From positions 1 to 57,160 of the forward strand of contig JAGQPW010000017.1 in assembly GCA_020426515.1 (NCBI GenBank): a DNA stretch of 57,160 nt. The letters run 5' to 3'. Positions 36,659 through 46,927 of this stretch are shown here, one piece after another; the stretch's first letter is position 1, and each line of letters starts with the position of its first letter. The position numbers and the translations under genes are program-made. Origin of the DNA: Planctomycetaceae bacterium. GTDB taxonomy: Bacteria > Planctomycetota > Planctomycetia > Planctomycetales > Planctomycetaceae. The notes below the pieces were generated by a model. It was not told the origin of the DNA and made no database searches. It was given only the letters and a program-made list of their open reading frames with translations.

Positions 36659-39315
36659 ACAATACTGGTCCCACTGAGAACAGAGCGGCGAACTTTATCT
36701 CGCGTCACAGGGGAAAGTTGTTCGCTGGTCAGGCGGTTCTGTTTCTGCTGGCCGGGATGCTGATTGCCGGGGCCTTTTCGCGCTCCACGGGAGGCAAGTT
36801 CCCGGATTCACCGGCAGCGAGTGTCACTGTTCCAGCAGGGGAAACGCTGTGGACCTGTTCGATGCACCCGCAGATTCGGCAGCCGAAGCCCGGCAAGTGT
36901 CCAATTTGTGGGATGGATCTAATTCCGATCACCAAGACCGCTGGCGGAATGCGCACCGTGGCGATGAGTGCCGAATCCAGGGCGCTCATGCAGATCGCCA
37001 CGACACCCGTTGAGCGACGCTACGTGACTCACGAGATCCCCATGGTGGGACGGGTCGACTACGACGAAACCAGACTGGGCTACATCACTGCGTGGGTTCC
37101 AGGACGCTTAGACCGATTGTTCGTGGACTACACGGGCTTGGAGGTCAAGCAAGGGGATCACTTGGTTTCCATCTACAGCGAGCAGCTCTATTCGGCTCAG
37201 GAAGAACTGATCCAGGCTCTCAAAAACCAGAGTGATCGGCCCTCAACGACGACCACGCTGATTCGACCGATTGACCTCGTGGAATCTGCGCGTGAGAAAC
37301 TGCGATTGCTGGGATTGAAAGACGAACAGATTACGAAGATCGAACAGAGTAACGCGCCAGAAGAACATCTCATTATTTATGCCCCTTTGGGGGGAGTTGT
37401 GATCGAGAAGTTGAAGCAGGCGGGAGAACGGGTTCAGCTGGGCGAACGCATCTACACGATCGCCGACCTCAATCAGGTTTGGGTCCATCTCGATGTCTAC
37501 GAGTCCGATCTGCAGTGGGTCCGCTACGGTCAGGATGTCGTGATTACCACGGACGCCTATCCGGGCGATGAATTCCGTGGCCGGATCGCATTCATACAGC
37601 CGGTGCTCAATGACAAGACGCGCACGGTCAAGGTGCGGGTCAACGTCCCCAATCTGGATGGCAGGCTCAAACCGGAAATGTTCGTGCATGCTGTGGTTCG
37701 TCCTCAGGTCGCAGCGGGGGGTAAGGTGATGGACCCGAGTCTGGTCGGCAAATGGCTCAGCCCGATGCACCCGGAGATCGTGCGTGATGAACCGGGCGAT
37801 TGCCCGATTTGTGGCATGCCGCTGGTGCGGGCAGAAACACTCGGGTTTGTGACCCCCATCTCCGACGGCCAGCGACCGCCCCTGGTTGTCCCTTACAGTG
37901 CCGCCCTCGTGACAGGAAACCGGGCGATTGTGTATGTCCAACTTCCGAATATGCCGTCGTTCGCCGAACCCGCGTTCCAGACGTTGTCGACGGTCGTTCA
38001 AGGCGGCGACATGCAGAAGATTCGCGGCGCGTTCATCACCTATGCGAACATGCTCGACCGTCCCCAAGACCAGCCGGGAACGGACTACGCCCATCGAGTC
38101 TGGAATCAGTATGCCGACAATCTTTCCCAGCAGGCATTAGCCGGCCAACGGGTGAAATCGGCTAAGGGCGCGGAGCCGATCATCGTCGAAATCGAAGCGG
38201 TGATGAGTGCCGCCCGAGAGCAGTTTGCTCCGGCCGAACGACCTACATTCGAGGGTCGCGAAATCGTGCTGGGACCTCGCGCCGGAGATTACTACCTCGT
38301 GCGAAATGGACTGTTTGAAGGGGAAATGGTGGTCACGCAGGGCAACTTCAAGATCGACGCGGAAATTCAAATTCAGGCCAAACCCAGCATGATGACTCCG
38401 GAAGGTGGCGGCGGCGGTGGTCATAACCACGGTGGAACCGCAGCCAAGAAAAAAAACGACGAACATGCAGGCCACGTAGCCGCGCTCCCGGCCACTTTCA
38501 CCCAACAGTTACGGACACTGGACGAAGCCTTTGACCAAGTCTTCAATGCGATTCAGCAACAGGACCTCACCAAGGTGACCGCGATGTTTCGTCAGTTCGC
38601 CCAGTCGCTCGGAGCGGTGGACGGATCGACGTTGTCGGGCCATCCACGAATGGTGTGGAAAGAGTTTGCCATGCTGCTGGGGAACGACGCCGTCGAAGGT
38701 GCCGATGTGCAACAAATGGCCAACGCTGACCGCGTGTTCCTGCTGCTCAAAGGGCACATGCGACGGATGCGCGAGCAGTTGGGGGTGAGGAATCAAGAAT
38801 CTTCTCAAATAGAACGGCTTGCGGTTTCACCAGGATTCCAGTCAGAACTGAATCAGGTCTGGCAGCAATACCTGCTCGTGGGACAGGCTCTGGCAGGCGA
38901 CAACCTCTCCGACGCCACCAACGCAGTTGCAACATTGCAGACGTCGCTATCTGGCGTGAGTGGCGAAGGACTGGATGAGAGGTCCGAGAAAGAGTGGTCG
39001 ACCGAGTACGCCAATCTGATCAAGCTCGTCGAGCGGCTCAAAGCAGCGAAAGACCTTCAGACACTGAGGTCGGCGTTCTGGCCTTTGTCTCAGGAAATTG
39101 GCTTGCTCGCAAGAGTGTTCGGATTTGGCAATGACAGCCCGATCTACGAATTGCACTGTCCGATGGCGTTTCAGGGAAAAGGAGCCGTGTGGTACCAACC
39201 CGATGATCAAGTTCGCAATCCGTATTTCGGGTCAACGATGCTCAAGTGTGCCGATCGCGTGGAAGAGTTGAGCGTCGAGAGTGGAGAGTCGAGAGCTCCA
39301 CACACACGACACTAG
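36655..39315 (+). CDS. cusB: CusB-like RND adaptor with two HMBD modules and C-terminal DUF3347
   Basis: 886 aa from ATG 36655, which overlaps the BON stop; in-frame codons upstream lie inside the BON gene. A transmembrane anchor (~residues 21-40) is followed by a heavy-metal-binding module (CSMHPQI...CPICGMDLIP), the adaptor core, and a second module (SPMHPEI...CPICGMPLV). A linker with GGGGGHNHGG leads to a long C-terminal DUF3347 region, ending near 'LHCPMAF', 'NPYFGSTMLKC'. DUF3347 is found in CusB-type and other metal proteins and probably binds metal with its Met/Cys/His. It lacks the CC-x-GC domain of the first adaptor. About twice the length of E. coli CusB. Confidence 0.9.
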   Translation: MNNTGPTENRAANFISRHRGKLFAGQAVLFLLAGMLIAGAFSRSTGGKFPDSPAASVTVPAGETLWTCSMHPQIRQPKPGKCPICGMDLIPITKTAGGMRTVAMSAESRALMQIATTPVERRYVTHEIPMVGRVDYDETRLGYITAWVPGRLDRLFVDYTGLEVKQGDHLVSIYSEQLYSAQEELIQALKNQSDRPSTTTTLIRPIDLVESAREKLRLLGLKDEQITKIEQSNAPEEHLIIYAPLGGVVIEKLKQAGERVQLGERIYTIADLNQVWVHLDVYESDLQWVRYGQDVVITTDAYPGDEFRGRIAFIQPVLNDKTRTVKVRVNVPNLDGRLKPEMFVHAVVRPQVAAGGKVMDPSLVGKWLSPMHPEIVRDEPGDCPICGMPLVRAETLGFVTPISDGQRPPLVVPYSAALVTGNRAIVYVQLPNMPSFAEPAFQTLSTVVQGGDMQKIRGAFITYANMLDRPQDQPGTDYAHRVWNQYADNLSQQALAGQRVKSAKGAEPIIVEIEAVMSAAREQFAPAERPTFEGREIVLGPRAGDYYLVRNGLFEGEMVVTQGNFKIDAEIQIQAKPSMMTPEGGGGGGHNHGGTAAKKKNDEHAGHVAALPATFTQQLRTLDEAFDQVFNAIQQQDLTKVTAMFRQFAQSLGAVDGSTLSGHPRMVWKEFAMLLGNDAVEGADVQQMANADRVFLLLKGHMRRMREQLGVRNQESSQIERLAVSPGFQSELNQVWQQYLLVGQALAGDNLSDATNAVATLQTSLSGVSGEGLDERSEKEWSTEYANLIKLVERLKAAKDLQTLRSAFWPLSQEIGLLARVFGFGNDSPIYELHCPMAFQGKGAVWYQPDDQVRNPYFGSTMLKCADRVEELSVESGESRAPHTRH

Positions 39316-39424
39316 CATTGATTGCGGCGGTCGGCGCATGTTTCGATCGAAAGATCTCATGACCACGCGAAAATCGCACTAACTCTCGACGCTGGCCCCT
39401 CAACACTAGACTCTCACCCCTCCC

Positions 39425-42400
39425 ATGATCGACCGAGTCATTCGTTTCTGCCTTGAGAATAAACTGATCGTCGCACTGCTCGTCTTCGCAGTGATCGGTT
39501 GGGGAGTTCTCGTGGCCCCCTTTGACTGGGATGTCGGAGACTTGCCGCGCAATCCGGTCCCGACCGATGCCATTCCGGACATTGGCGAGAACCAGCAAAT
39601 CATCTTTACTGAATGGATGGGGCGGTCACCGCAGGACGTCGAAGATCAGATTTCCTATCCCCTCACCGTATCGCTGTTGGGGGTCCCTGGCGTCAAGACC
39701 GTTCGCAGCTACTCGTTCTTTGGCTTCTCGACGATCTATGTGATCTTCAATGAGGACGTGGAGTTCTACTGGTCTCGCACCCGAGTTCTTGAAAAACTGA
39801 ACAGCCTACCTTCGGGCACACTTCCGGAAGGAGTGACGCCAGCTCTTGGGCCAGATGCAACTCCGCTGGGGCAGATTTTCTGGTATACGCTGGAGGGACG
39901 TGACCCGGACGGCAATCCGGCAGGTGGCTGGGACCTTGACGAACTGCGGACAACTCAGGATTGGTACGTCCGCTACTCGCTCCTCTCGGCAGAAGGAATT
40001 TCTGAAGTGGCCTCGATCGGCGGCTTCGTTCAGGAGTACCAGATCGACGTCGACCCGGATGCGATGCGGGCTGCCCGCGTTGGCATCGATGATGTGTTCA
40101 TGGCCGTGAAAATGTCCAATATCGATGTCGGCGCCCGCACCATCGAGATCAACAAGGCCGAATACTTTATCCGCGGGCTGGGCTTCGTCGAGAAAGTGGA
40201 AGACATTGAAGACAGTGTCGTGGCTGTCAACGACAACGTTCCCATCTACATCAAAGACGTGGCGCACGTCTCGCTGGGACCGGCGCTCAGGAGAGGTGCA
40301 CTGGATAAGGGGGGAGCCGAGGCGGTCGGTGGTGTCGCGGTTGTTCGCTACGGGTTCAATCCGCTCGCCGCGATCAAGAGTGTTAAGACGCAAATCGACG
40401 CCATTGCCCCCGGATTGCCGACCAAGGCACTTGTCGATTACCGACAGGTCCAGCCTGAGGAGGTTATCACCTACGGTCGGCAGCACGACTTCGATGCTTT
40501 CAACGGTGTCGAGTTGAATCATGAAATCTGGGTGAAGCATCTCCGCACCACACCGCGAGATCAATGGCCCGCATGGGTCACCACCAGCCAGATCACGGTA
40601 ATCCCGTTCTACGATCGGACCGGACTGATCTACGAGACCTTGGGAACACTGAACAAGGCGTTGGTGGAAGAAATTCTGATCACGATCATCGTCATTCTGG
40701 TAATGGTCATGCACCTGCGCAGCTCAATCCTCATTAGTGCGCTGTTGCCCCTGGCTGTGCTGATGTGCTTCATTGCGATGAAGACCTTCGGAGTGGATGC
40801 CAACATTGTGGCTTTGTCGGGGATTGCCATCGCCATCGGCACGATGGTCGATATGGGCATCATTCTCTGTGAAAACATCCTCAAGCACTTGGAAGAAGCC
40901 CCTGCAGAGGAAAGCCGACTGGAAGTGATTCACCGCGCGTCCACCGAAGTGGGCAGCGCTGTGCTCACTGCCGTTTCGACGACCATCGTCAGCTTTCTCC
41001 CGGTCTTTACGATGGTGGGTGCCGAAGGGAAACTGTTCAAGCCGCTGGCATTCACGAAGACGTTTGCCTTGGCAGCGGCCGTCATCGTGGCGCTGACGAT
41101 CATCCCACCGGCGGCCCATATCCTGTTTACCGCCAGCGTCTCTTCGCGACGGCTGAAGCAGATACTGTATGCAGCGTTGATCGCTGCGGGCGTCGGGATT
41201 GGAATCTGGCTGGCGTGGTGGGCCGGAGTCATTGTTGGTGCGTTAGGTGCGTACAAGTTGTTGGAAGAATCTCTGCCCGAACAACGCGAAGTCTGGAAAA
41301 CACGAATGCGGCGAGCGAGCACAATGCTGGCCAGCGGGGCTGCGGTGTTGTTTGTCGGTATCCTGCTCACGGATGATTGGCTACCGCTCGGACCCGACAA
41401 AGGCTTCCTCCGAAACTTTGCCTTCGTCGCCCTGTTGATCGGAGGGCTACTGGCCATTTTTCAAGTCTTCCAGATGTACCTTTACAAGCCGATTTTGTGG
41501 TGGTGTTTGAACCACAAGCTGTTGTTCTTGTGCGTTCCGGCCATGATCTTGGTGTTGGGTTTTGGCGTGTGGCTGGGACCACGATTCATCTTTGGCCGGA
41601 TTCCCGCCGAGTACGATGCGCAGTCGCTGTCAGCCGAGGAAGTGCAGAATCTATCCACCTTCGAACACTTCAAATATGAACTGGGTGGATTGCGGGGCCA
41701 GTCCTGGGAGACCTTGCGGCACGCTTCCCTCGCTACCCAGTTGAAGTGGACGCTCGCCACAACATGGAAAGGCTTCGGCAAGGAGTTCATGCCCCCGTTG
41801 GACGAGGGCTCCTATCTGTACATGCCGACCACGATGCCCCATGCGTCGATTGGTGAGGCACTCAGTGTGCTTCAACTCCAGAACCAGCGCATCAGTGCCA
41901 TCCCTGAGGTCGAACTCGCCGTCGGGAAGGTTGGCCGCGCTCAAAGCCCGCTCGATCCCGCGCCGATTTCGATGATCGAGACGACCATCAACTACAAGTC
42001 GGAGTACATCGTTGATAAGGATGGCCACCGCATTGAGTATCAGTTCAACGAACGCGAAACCGATTGGTTTCAGGACAAAGATGGCAACCTGCTGACCGCG
42101 AAGGATGGTCAACCCTATCAAGTATCTGGAATGTATGCTCGGGACAATGAGGGTCGACTGATTCCCGATCCCGAAGGGATTCCCTTTCGGCAATGGCGTC
42201 GTCCGCTCGATCCGGCGCTCAATCCGGGGCGCAAGGAGTGGCCTGGCATCGCGACTCCCGACGACATCTGGCATGAAATCACCGAGGCAGGTCAGATTCC
42301 TGGAACGACATCCGCGCCCAAATTGCAGCCAATCGCCGCACGCATCGTCATGCTTCAAAGCGGTATGCGAGCGCCGATGGGTGTTAAAGTCAAAGGGCCC

Positions 42401-43579
42401 GACCTCGACACAATCGAAAAGGTCGCCCTCGACATCGAACGCTTCCTGAAAGAAGTTCCCAGTGTCGAAGCATCCGCTGTGATTGCCGATCGGATTGTGG
42501 GCAAGCCCTATCTCGAAATCGACTTCGACCGCAAGAAGATTGCACGGTACGGCCTGACCATCCGCGATGTTCAAGATGTTATCGAAGTGGCCATTGGGGG
42601 GAAGCGAATCACGACGACCGTAGAAGGACGCGAGCGATTCCCGGTTCGAGTTCGTTACCTGCGCGAGCTGCGCAACGAAATTGAGACGATGAACAAAATC
42701 CTCGTACCGGCCAAGGACGGCTCTCACATTCCACTCTCGCAGTTGGCGGAAATCCGTTATCTGCGGGGGCCTCAGGTCATCAAGAGTGAAGATACGTTCC
42801 TGCTCGGTTATGTGCTGTTCGACATGAAGGTCGGCAAGGCCGAGGTCAACGTCGTTGAAGACTGCCAGCGATACCTGCAGGAGAAGATCGACAGCGGAGA
42901 ATTCGTTTTGCCGCCAGGGGTCAGCTATACGTTCGCAGGCAACTACGAGAATCAGATCCGCTCGCAAAAGACGCTGATGGTCGTGCTGCCGCTCGCCCTG
43001 TTCGTGATCTTCATCATCCTGTACATGCAGTTTCGATCGGTCATAACGACGTCACTGGTGTTCAGTGGAATCGCGATCGCCTGGGCCGGTGGATTCATCA
43101 TGCTCTGGCTGTACGGGCAACCGTGGTTTCTAGATTTTGCGATCTTCGGGACGGAAATGCAGACATTATTCCAAATTCATCCAATTAACTTGAGTGTCGC
43201 CATTTGGGTCGGATTCCTGGCGCTGTTTGGAATCGCGTCCGACGACGGTGTCGTCATCGCGACGTATCTCGACCAAAGCTTCTTCAGCAACCGCATCACC
43301 ACCTCTGACGAAGCCCGGCTCGCGACGTTGGAGGCCGGTCTGCGTCGCGTCCGCCCCTGCCTGATGACCACGGCCACAACCATTCTCGCGCTGCTCTCGG
43401 TCCTGACCTCGACGGGACGTGGTTCGGATATCATGGTTCCGATGGCCATTCCGAGTTTTGGAGGGATGCTGATTGAGATTATGACAATGCTCGTGGTTCC
43501 TGTACTCTATTGCTCTGTCCAAGAATGGAAGCTCCGTTTGGGCATCAAAGATCCACGTTTCGCCGAACACACGGAGTGA
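39425..43579 (+). CDS. cusA: CusA-type heavy-metal efflux RND pump, very long form
   Basis: 1384 aa inner-membrane pump. The signature helix reads GIAIAIGTMVDMGIILCEN with D476 and E483 as likely proton-relay residues, and Ala at the position that is Asp in divalent pumps, so Cu/Ag is expected. It is about 340 residues longer than E. coli CusA. Extra parts include a stretch near residues 340-400 before 'VIPFYDRTGL', extra hydrophobic segments near residues 575-690, and a ~95-residue charged loop near 860-955 in the second periplasmic domain. A 109-base gap separates it from cusB2. No channel gene follows. Confidence 0.92.
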   Translation: MIDRVIRFCLENKLIVALLVFAVIGWGVLVAPFDWDVGDLPRNPVPTDAIPDIGENQQIIFTEWMGRSPQDVEDQISYPLTVSLLGVPGVKTVRSYSFFGFSTIYVIFNEDVEFYWSRTRVLEKLNSLPSGTLPEGVTPALGPDATPLGQIFWYTLEGRDPDGNPAGGWDLDELRTTQDWYVRYSLLSAEGISEVASIGGFVQEYQIDVDPDAMRAARVGIDDVFMAVKMSNIDVGARTIEINKAEYFIRGLGFVEKVEDIEDSVVAVNDNVPIYIKDVAHVSLGPALRRGALDKGGAEAVGGVAVVRYGFNPLAAIKSVKTQIDAIAPGLPTKALVDYRQVQPEEVITYGRQHDFDAFNGVELNHEIWVKHLRTTPRDQWPAWVTTSQITVIPFYDRTGLIYETLGTLNKALVEEILITIIVILVMVMHLRSSILISALLPLAVLMCFIAMKTFGVDANIVALSGIAIAIGTMVDMGIILCENILKHLEEAPAEESRLEVIHRASTEVGSAVLTAVSTTIVSFLPVFTMVGAEGKLFKPLAFTKTFALAAAVIVALTIIPPAAHILFTASVSSRRLKQILYAALIAAGVGIGIWLAWWAGVIVGALGAYKLLEESLPEQREVWKTRMRRASTMLASGAAVLFVGILLTDDWLPLGPDKGFLRNFAFVALLIGGLLAIFQVFQMYLYKPILWWCLNHKLLFLCVPAMILVLGFGVWLGPRFIFGRIPAEYDAQSLSAEEVQNLSTFEHFKYELGGLRGQSWETLRHASLATQLKWTLATTWKGFGKEFMPPLDEGSYLYMPTTMPHASIGEALSVLQLQNQRISAIPEVELAVGKVGRAQSPLDPAPISMIETTINYKSEYIVDKDGHRIEYQFNERETDWFQDKDGNLLTAKDGQPYQVSGMYARDNEGRLIPDPEGIPFRQWRRPLDPALNPGRKEWPGIATPDDIWHEITEAGQIPGTTSAPKLQPIAARIVMLQSGMRAPMGVKVKGPDLDTIEKVALDIERFLKEVPSVEASAVIADRIVGKPYLEIDFDRKKIARYGLTIRDVQDVIEVAIGGKRITTTVEGRERFPVRVRYLRELRNEIETMNKILVPAKDGSHIPLSQLAEIRYLRGPQVIKSEDTFLLGYVLFDMKVGKAEVNVVEDCQRYLQEKIDSGEFVLPPGVSYTFAGNYENQIRSQKTLMVVLPLALFVIFIILYMQFRSVITTSLVFSGIAIAWAGGFIMLWLYGQPWFLDFAIFGTEMQTLFQIHPINLSVAIWVGFLALFGIASDDGVVIATYLDQSFFSNRITTSDEARLATLEAGLRRVRPCLMTTATTILALLSVLTSTGRGSDIMVPMAIPSFGGMLIEIMTMLVVPVLYCSVQEWKLRLGIKDPRFAEHTE

Positions 43580-44088
43580 ACGCACCCGTCTGGTTCGCGA
43601 GGGAGAATCCCTCAGGCGATGATGGCGGCGACCGGTCCGCATAATCGACGCCGACAGTGCGTTGGAGACCCCTCCAGCGGAGGCGGCGCCAGAGGCACCA
43701 CAGGGGCAATGCCCAGTCTGCCCCAATACTGGGCGCGGCCATTGAGTCGCAACTCATTGATGTGAAGCTGCTTGTGCCAACAGAAAGGCGTCTCGTATTC
43801 AGTGAGGTATATGGTCATGTACCGTAGAAATACGAGAAGCCTTTCCGATCGAATTTGCGAGAGATCGAGCCCGCATGTCATGCGTTATGGCAGACCTGCC
43901 CGGCGACCCTCAGAAGGCAGCTGGCCCCAGAAACATCATCCAGCCATGTTCCGCTCAATTTCGTCCTGTGACCTTGCCCCCAAGTCTGATCCACTTGGAA
44001 GGTGAGAACAACTAGGACGTACCCTCCAGGGATCCCTGGAGGGTACCCGCCATTGCGGACGAAGGTGGGGGTGAGGTAACGAGTCCCC
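43580..44088. other. Intergenic region at the boundary to the accessory block
   Basis: 509 bases with no convincing gene. It contains a 7-bp-stem hairpin (43711-43717 with 43728-43734) and the long palindrome at 44019-44046. Short open frames here lack ribosome sites and recognisable content. The metal operon ends to the left and unrelated defence-type genes begin to the right. Confidence 0.6.
44019..44046. repeat. Perfect 28-base palindrome
   Basis: The 28 bases read the same on both strands, centred on GGATCC, and lie 42 bases before the start of the next gene. With no T-run it is not a clear terminator. It could be an operator, a cruciform-prone site or one end of a lost mobile element. 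Confidence 0.85.
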
Positions 44089-44661
<573 letters not shown>

Positions 44662-44677
44662 CCACGGAGTTCGCTTG

Positions 44678-45499
44678 ATGGATCATTCATACGAGGAAAT
44701 CCGAAACGTCGTTCTCGATATCCTTGCTGGTCGAGAAAAGACGGCCTACGAGCCGAGCCAGTTTCAGCACATGCTGCTCGGAATCGGCGAAGTCCTTGAG
44801 CGGCGTGAAGGCACGACCAAGCCTGATCGACACCACCGGGCCGAGCCGTCACACGCCGACCGGGAGCTATTCCCCGAAGTCTTCTGGGACTTGTTCCGGC
44901 AGGGCGTCATTACCCTGGGTCTGGACGACTCAAACCGGGAGTTCCCCTTCTTCAAGGTGTCGCAGTTCGGCAAGCGCATCCTCGAAGATGAGAACACGTA
45001 TTTCTTCCACGACCGGACGACCTACACGACCCTGATAAAGTCGAACGTCCCCCACATCAACGACATCACGCTGCTCTACCTGCAAGAGGCGATGCAGTCG
45101 TTCAAGTCGGGCTGCATGTTGGCGGCGACCGTGATGCTGGGCGTGGCGTCCGAGCATTCGTTCCTGCTGCTGCTCGAAGCCGCTGAGGCGAATGGCAAGT
45201 ACGGCGCTCGGTTTGCCAGCGCAGCAAAGGAGAACTGCGGCGACCGGCCGCGACCTTCTCATCTCACCCCGGCGCTCCCGGGAGATCGTCCACTGCCTTC
45301 CCGGGCCCCGCTCTCAACGGCCAATCGCCCGGCCCGTGGTCAGAGACTCTTCGAGAGTCTCAGTCAGTTGAACACCGTGTTTACCTCGCGCAGGGCAGAA
45401 TCACAAAGTAGCTGGCGTGCAAACCAGGTGAGACAGAATCTGTCCCGGTGCCCTGCTACTGTGCGACGTGTCGATTGCAGAACGCAGCGACCACGCTAA
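44678..45499 (+). CDS. Uncharacterised protein with a probably displaced 3' end
   Basis: Start taken as ATG 44678 (MDHSYEE), which gives 273 aa. Residues 1-185 look like a normal globular helical protein ('YEPSQFQHMLLGIGEVLERR', 'EVFWDLFRQGVITLG', 'CMLAATVMLGVASEHSFLLLLEAAE'). After about residue 185 (position ~45232) the frame becomes Arg/Pro/Ser-rich and loses secondary-structure pattern, as when an open frame runs on past a deletion or frameshift. The protein is therefore probably truncated. It is paired with the gene at 44089. Family not recognised. Confidence 0.6.
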   Translation: MDHSYEEIRNVVLDILAGREKTAYEPSQFQHMLLGIGEVLERREGTTKPDRHHRAEPSHADRELFPEVFWDLFRQGVITLGLDDSNREFPFFKVSQFGKRILEDENTYFFHDRTTYTTLIKSNVPHINDITLLYLQEAMQSFKSGCMLAATVMLGVASEHSFLLLLEAAEANGKYGARFASAAKENCGDRPRPSHLTPALPGDRPLPSRAPLSTANRPARGQRLFESLSQLNTVFTSRRAESQSSWRANQVRQNLSRCPATVRRVDCRTQRPR

Positions 45500-45531
45500 C
45501 CTTTCTTGCAGAGAAGCGGAGACGAGGGCTA

Positions 45532-46515
45532 ATGTCTGACGCAGTGCATTTCATTCGGCAGTGGTGGTTGCTTCGTCAACTCAGCGCTTCCGGTGCGAAT
45601 TGGACCCTCCAGAAACTGGCCGACGAACACAGCGGCTCAACCAAAACTGTCCGACGCGACCTTGATGCCCTGTCTGCGGTTGGTTTCCAACTGCGGGAGT
45701 CAGTCGGGCCACACGGCAAGAAGGCCTGGCGCATCAACACCGCCGAGATTCTCGCAGGCGTTTCTCTCACCTTCGATGAAATTGCCGCCTTGTACTTGGG
45801 CCGACGGTTTCTGGAGCCACTGGCCGGCACGCCCATCTGGGAAGCGTCCCAGCGGGCGTTCCGCAAAATGAAGCTCGGCGTCGACGAGACGGCCCTCAAC
45901 TATCTGGACAAGTTCGCCACGGCGTTCCACCAAGCGACCGTTGGCGGCAGCGATTACGCCGGGCGGGGCGAGTTGATCGACCAGTTGATGATCGCAATCG
46001 AAGATCAGGTCATTACTGCAATCCAGTACAATGGTGCGAGCGATTGCGAACCGCAGCAGGTCACCATCCATCCGTACGGAATTGTCTATCATCGAGGGTC
46101 ACTTTATATCGTCGCATTCGCCCCCCATCGCGACAGCCTTCGCCACTACAAGCTCGACCGCATTCACTCGGTGACCACCGGCACGGAAAAGTTCACGCGG
46201 CCACCGGACTTCCGACGCGCGGATCATCTCGCCAGCACGTTTGGCGTGTTTCATTCTTCGGGCGAGCCGCAACAGGTTCACATTCGGTTCCGTCCCAAAG
46301 TCGCCCGCTACATCCAGGAACACCGCTGGCATCCCAGTCAAATCGTGACGGAACAGTCCGATGGCAGCGCCCTCATCGAACTGCAACTGGCCGACCTGCA
46401 CGAAGTGAAAGCCTGGGTGCTGAGCTTTGGAGCCAAGGCGGTGGTGGAGGAGCCGGAGGAGTTGCGGGAGATGATTCTGGCCGATTTGAAATCCCTACGA
46501 GGAGCGTACCGATGA
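45532..46515 (+). CDS. HTH-WYL transcriptional regulator, likely of the CRISPR-Cas operon
   Basis: 327 aa from ATG 45532 (MSDAVHF), chosen because GAGGG stands before it and the HTH domain starts there. Residues ~8-65 form a winged helix ('WTLQKLADEHSGSTKTVRRDLDALSAVGF'). Residues ~150-225 are a WYL domain with 'HPYGIVYHRGSLYIVAFA', followed by the WCX-type C-terminal part. WYL proteins often bind nucleic acids or nucleotides and control CRISPR-Cas and other defence genes. Here it lies 412 bases upstream of cas3 in the same direction, which supports that role. Confidence 0.88.
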   Translation: MSDAVHFIRQWWLLRQLSASGANWTLQKLADEHSGSTKTVRRDLDALSAVGFQLRESVGPHGKKAWRINTAEILAGVSLTFDEIAALYLGRRFLEPLAGTPIWEASQRAFRKMKLGVDETALNYLDKFATAFHQATVGGSDYAGRGELIDQLMIAIEDQVITAIQYNGASDCEPQQVTIHPYGIVYHRGSLYIVAFAPHRDSLRHYKLDRIHSVTTGTEKFTRPPDFRRADHLASTFGVFHSSGEPQQVHIRFRPKVARYIQEHRWHPSQIVTEQSDGSALIELQLADLHEVKAWVLSFGAKAVVEEPEELREMILADLKSLRGAYR

Positions 46516-46646
46516 ACTCCCAAGCCCACTGCGACACCTGGTTGATGTTCCAGCGCAAGCATTACGTCTCCGTCGACCACATGCTGCGCCAGCCCTCCGT
46601 GCCGGGAGAGTCTGTGGAGGCGATTTGGAAAATGAGGTATCCATGA
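46512..46646 (+). CDS. Tiny ORF coupled to the WYL gene
   Basis: 44 codons, starting at an ATG that overlaps the WYL stop (ATGA). The predicted peptide is MNSQAHCDTWLMFQRKH... ending in KMRYP. No family recognised. The coupled start favours translation, but it could be a gene remnant. Confidence 0.35.
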   Translation: MNSQAHCDTWLMFQRKHYVSVDHMLRQPSVPGESVEAIWKMRYP

Positions 46647-46927
46647 CAACGATACTTTCCTGCGGATGCGCATTTCGTTGACTACACGCAAGGAGTTTGC
46701 GACATCGTGCTGAACAGAAGGGAAGACGCTTTCAATGCACGGATTCGGCTGGCAAGTTGAACATTTTCATTCACACCCGTCGAGTACCCTGACGGTGAGA
46801 CGATCCTGCAGCCCTAGTTGTCATCGATCCTCGGATTTCGGTGAGATTACCTGGTCGTCAGGCGTTCGCGAGATCAATTGGATGTGCTTGAACTGTGTGT
46901 CTGGAACAAGCGGATGAAAGGCGGGCA

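Noticed and set aside
37243..38094. Minus-strand open frame opposite cusB2
   Set aside because: Shadow of the adaptor core; no independent evidence.
41651..42967. 438-codon minus-strand open frame opposite the second cusA
   Set aside because: Shadow frame of a well-supported pump gene; His/Asp/Arg-rich and without motifs.
43711..43734. Terminator after cusA2
   Set aside because: Seven-base stem with ten-base loop and no T-run, 130 bases from the stop; too weak to call.
45233..45531. A separate gene between the truncated protein and the WYL gene
   Set aside because: No start with ribosome site and no plausible protein; treated as degenerate sequence.
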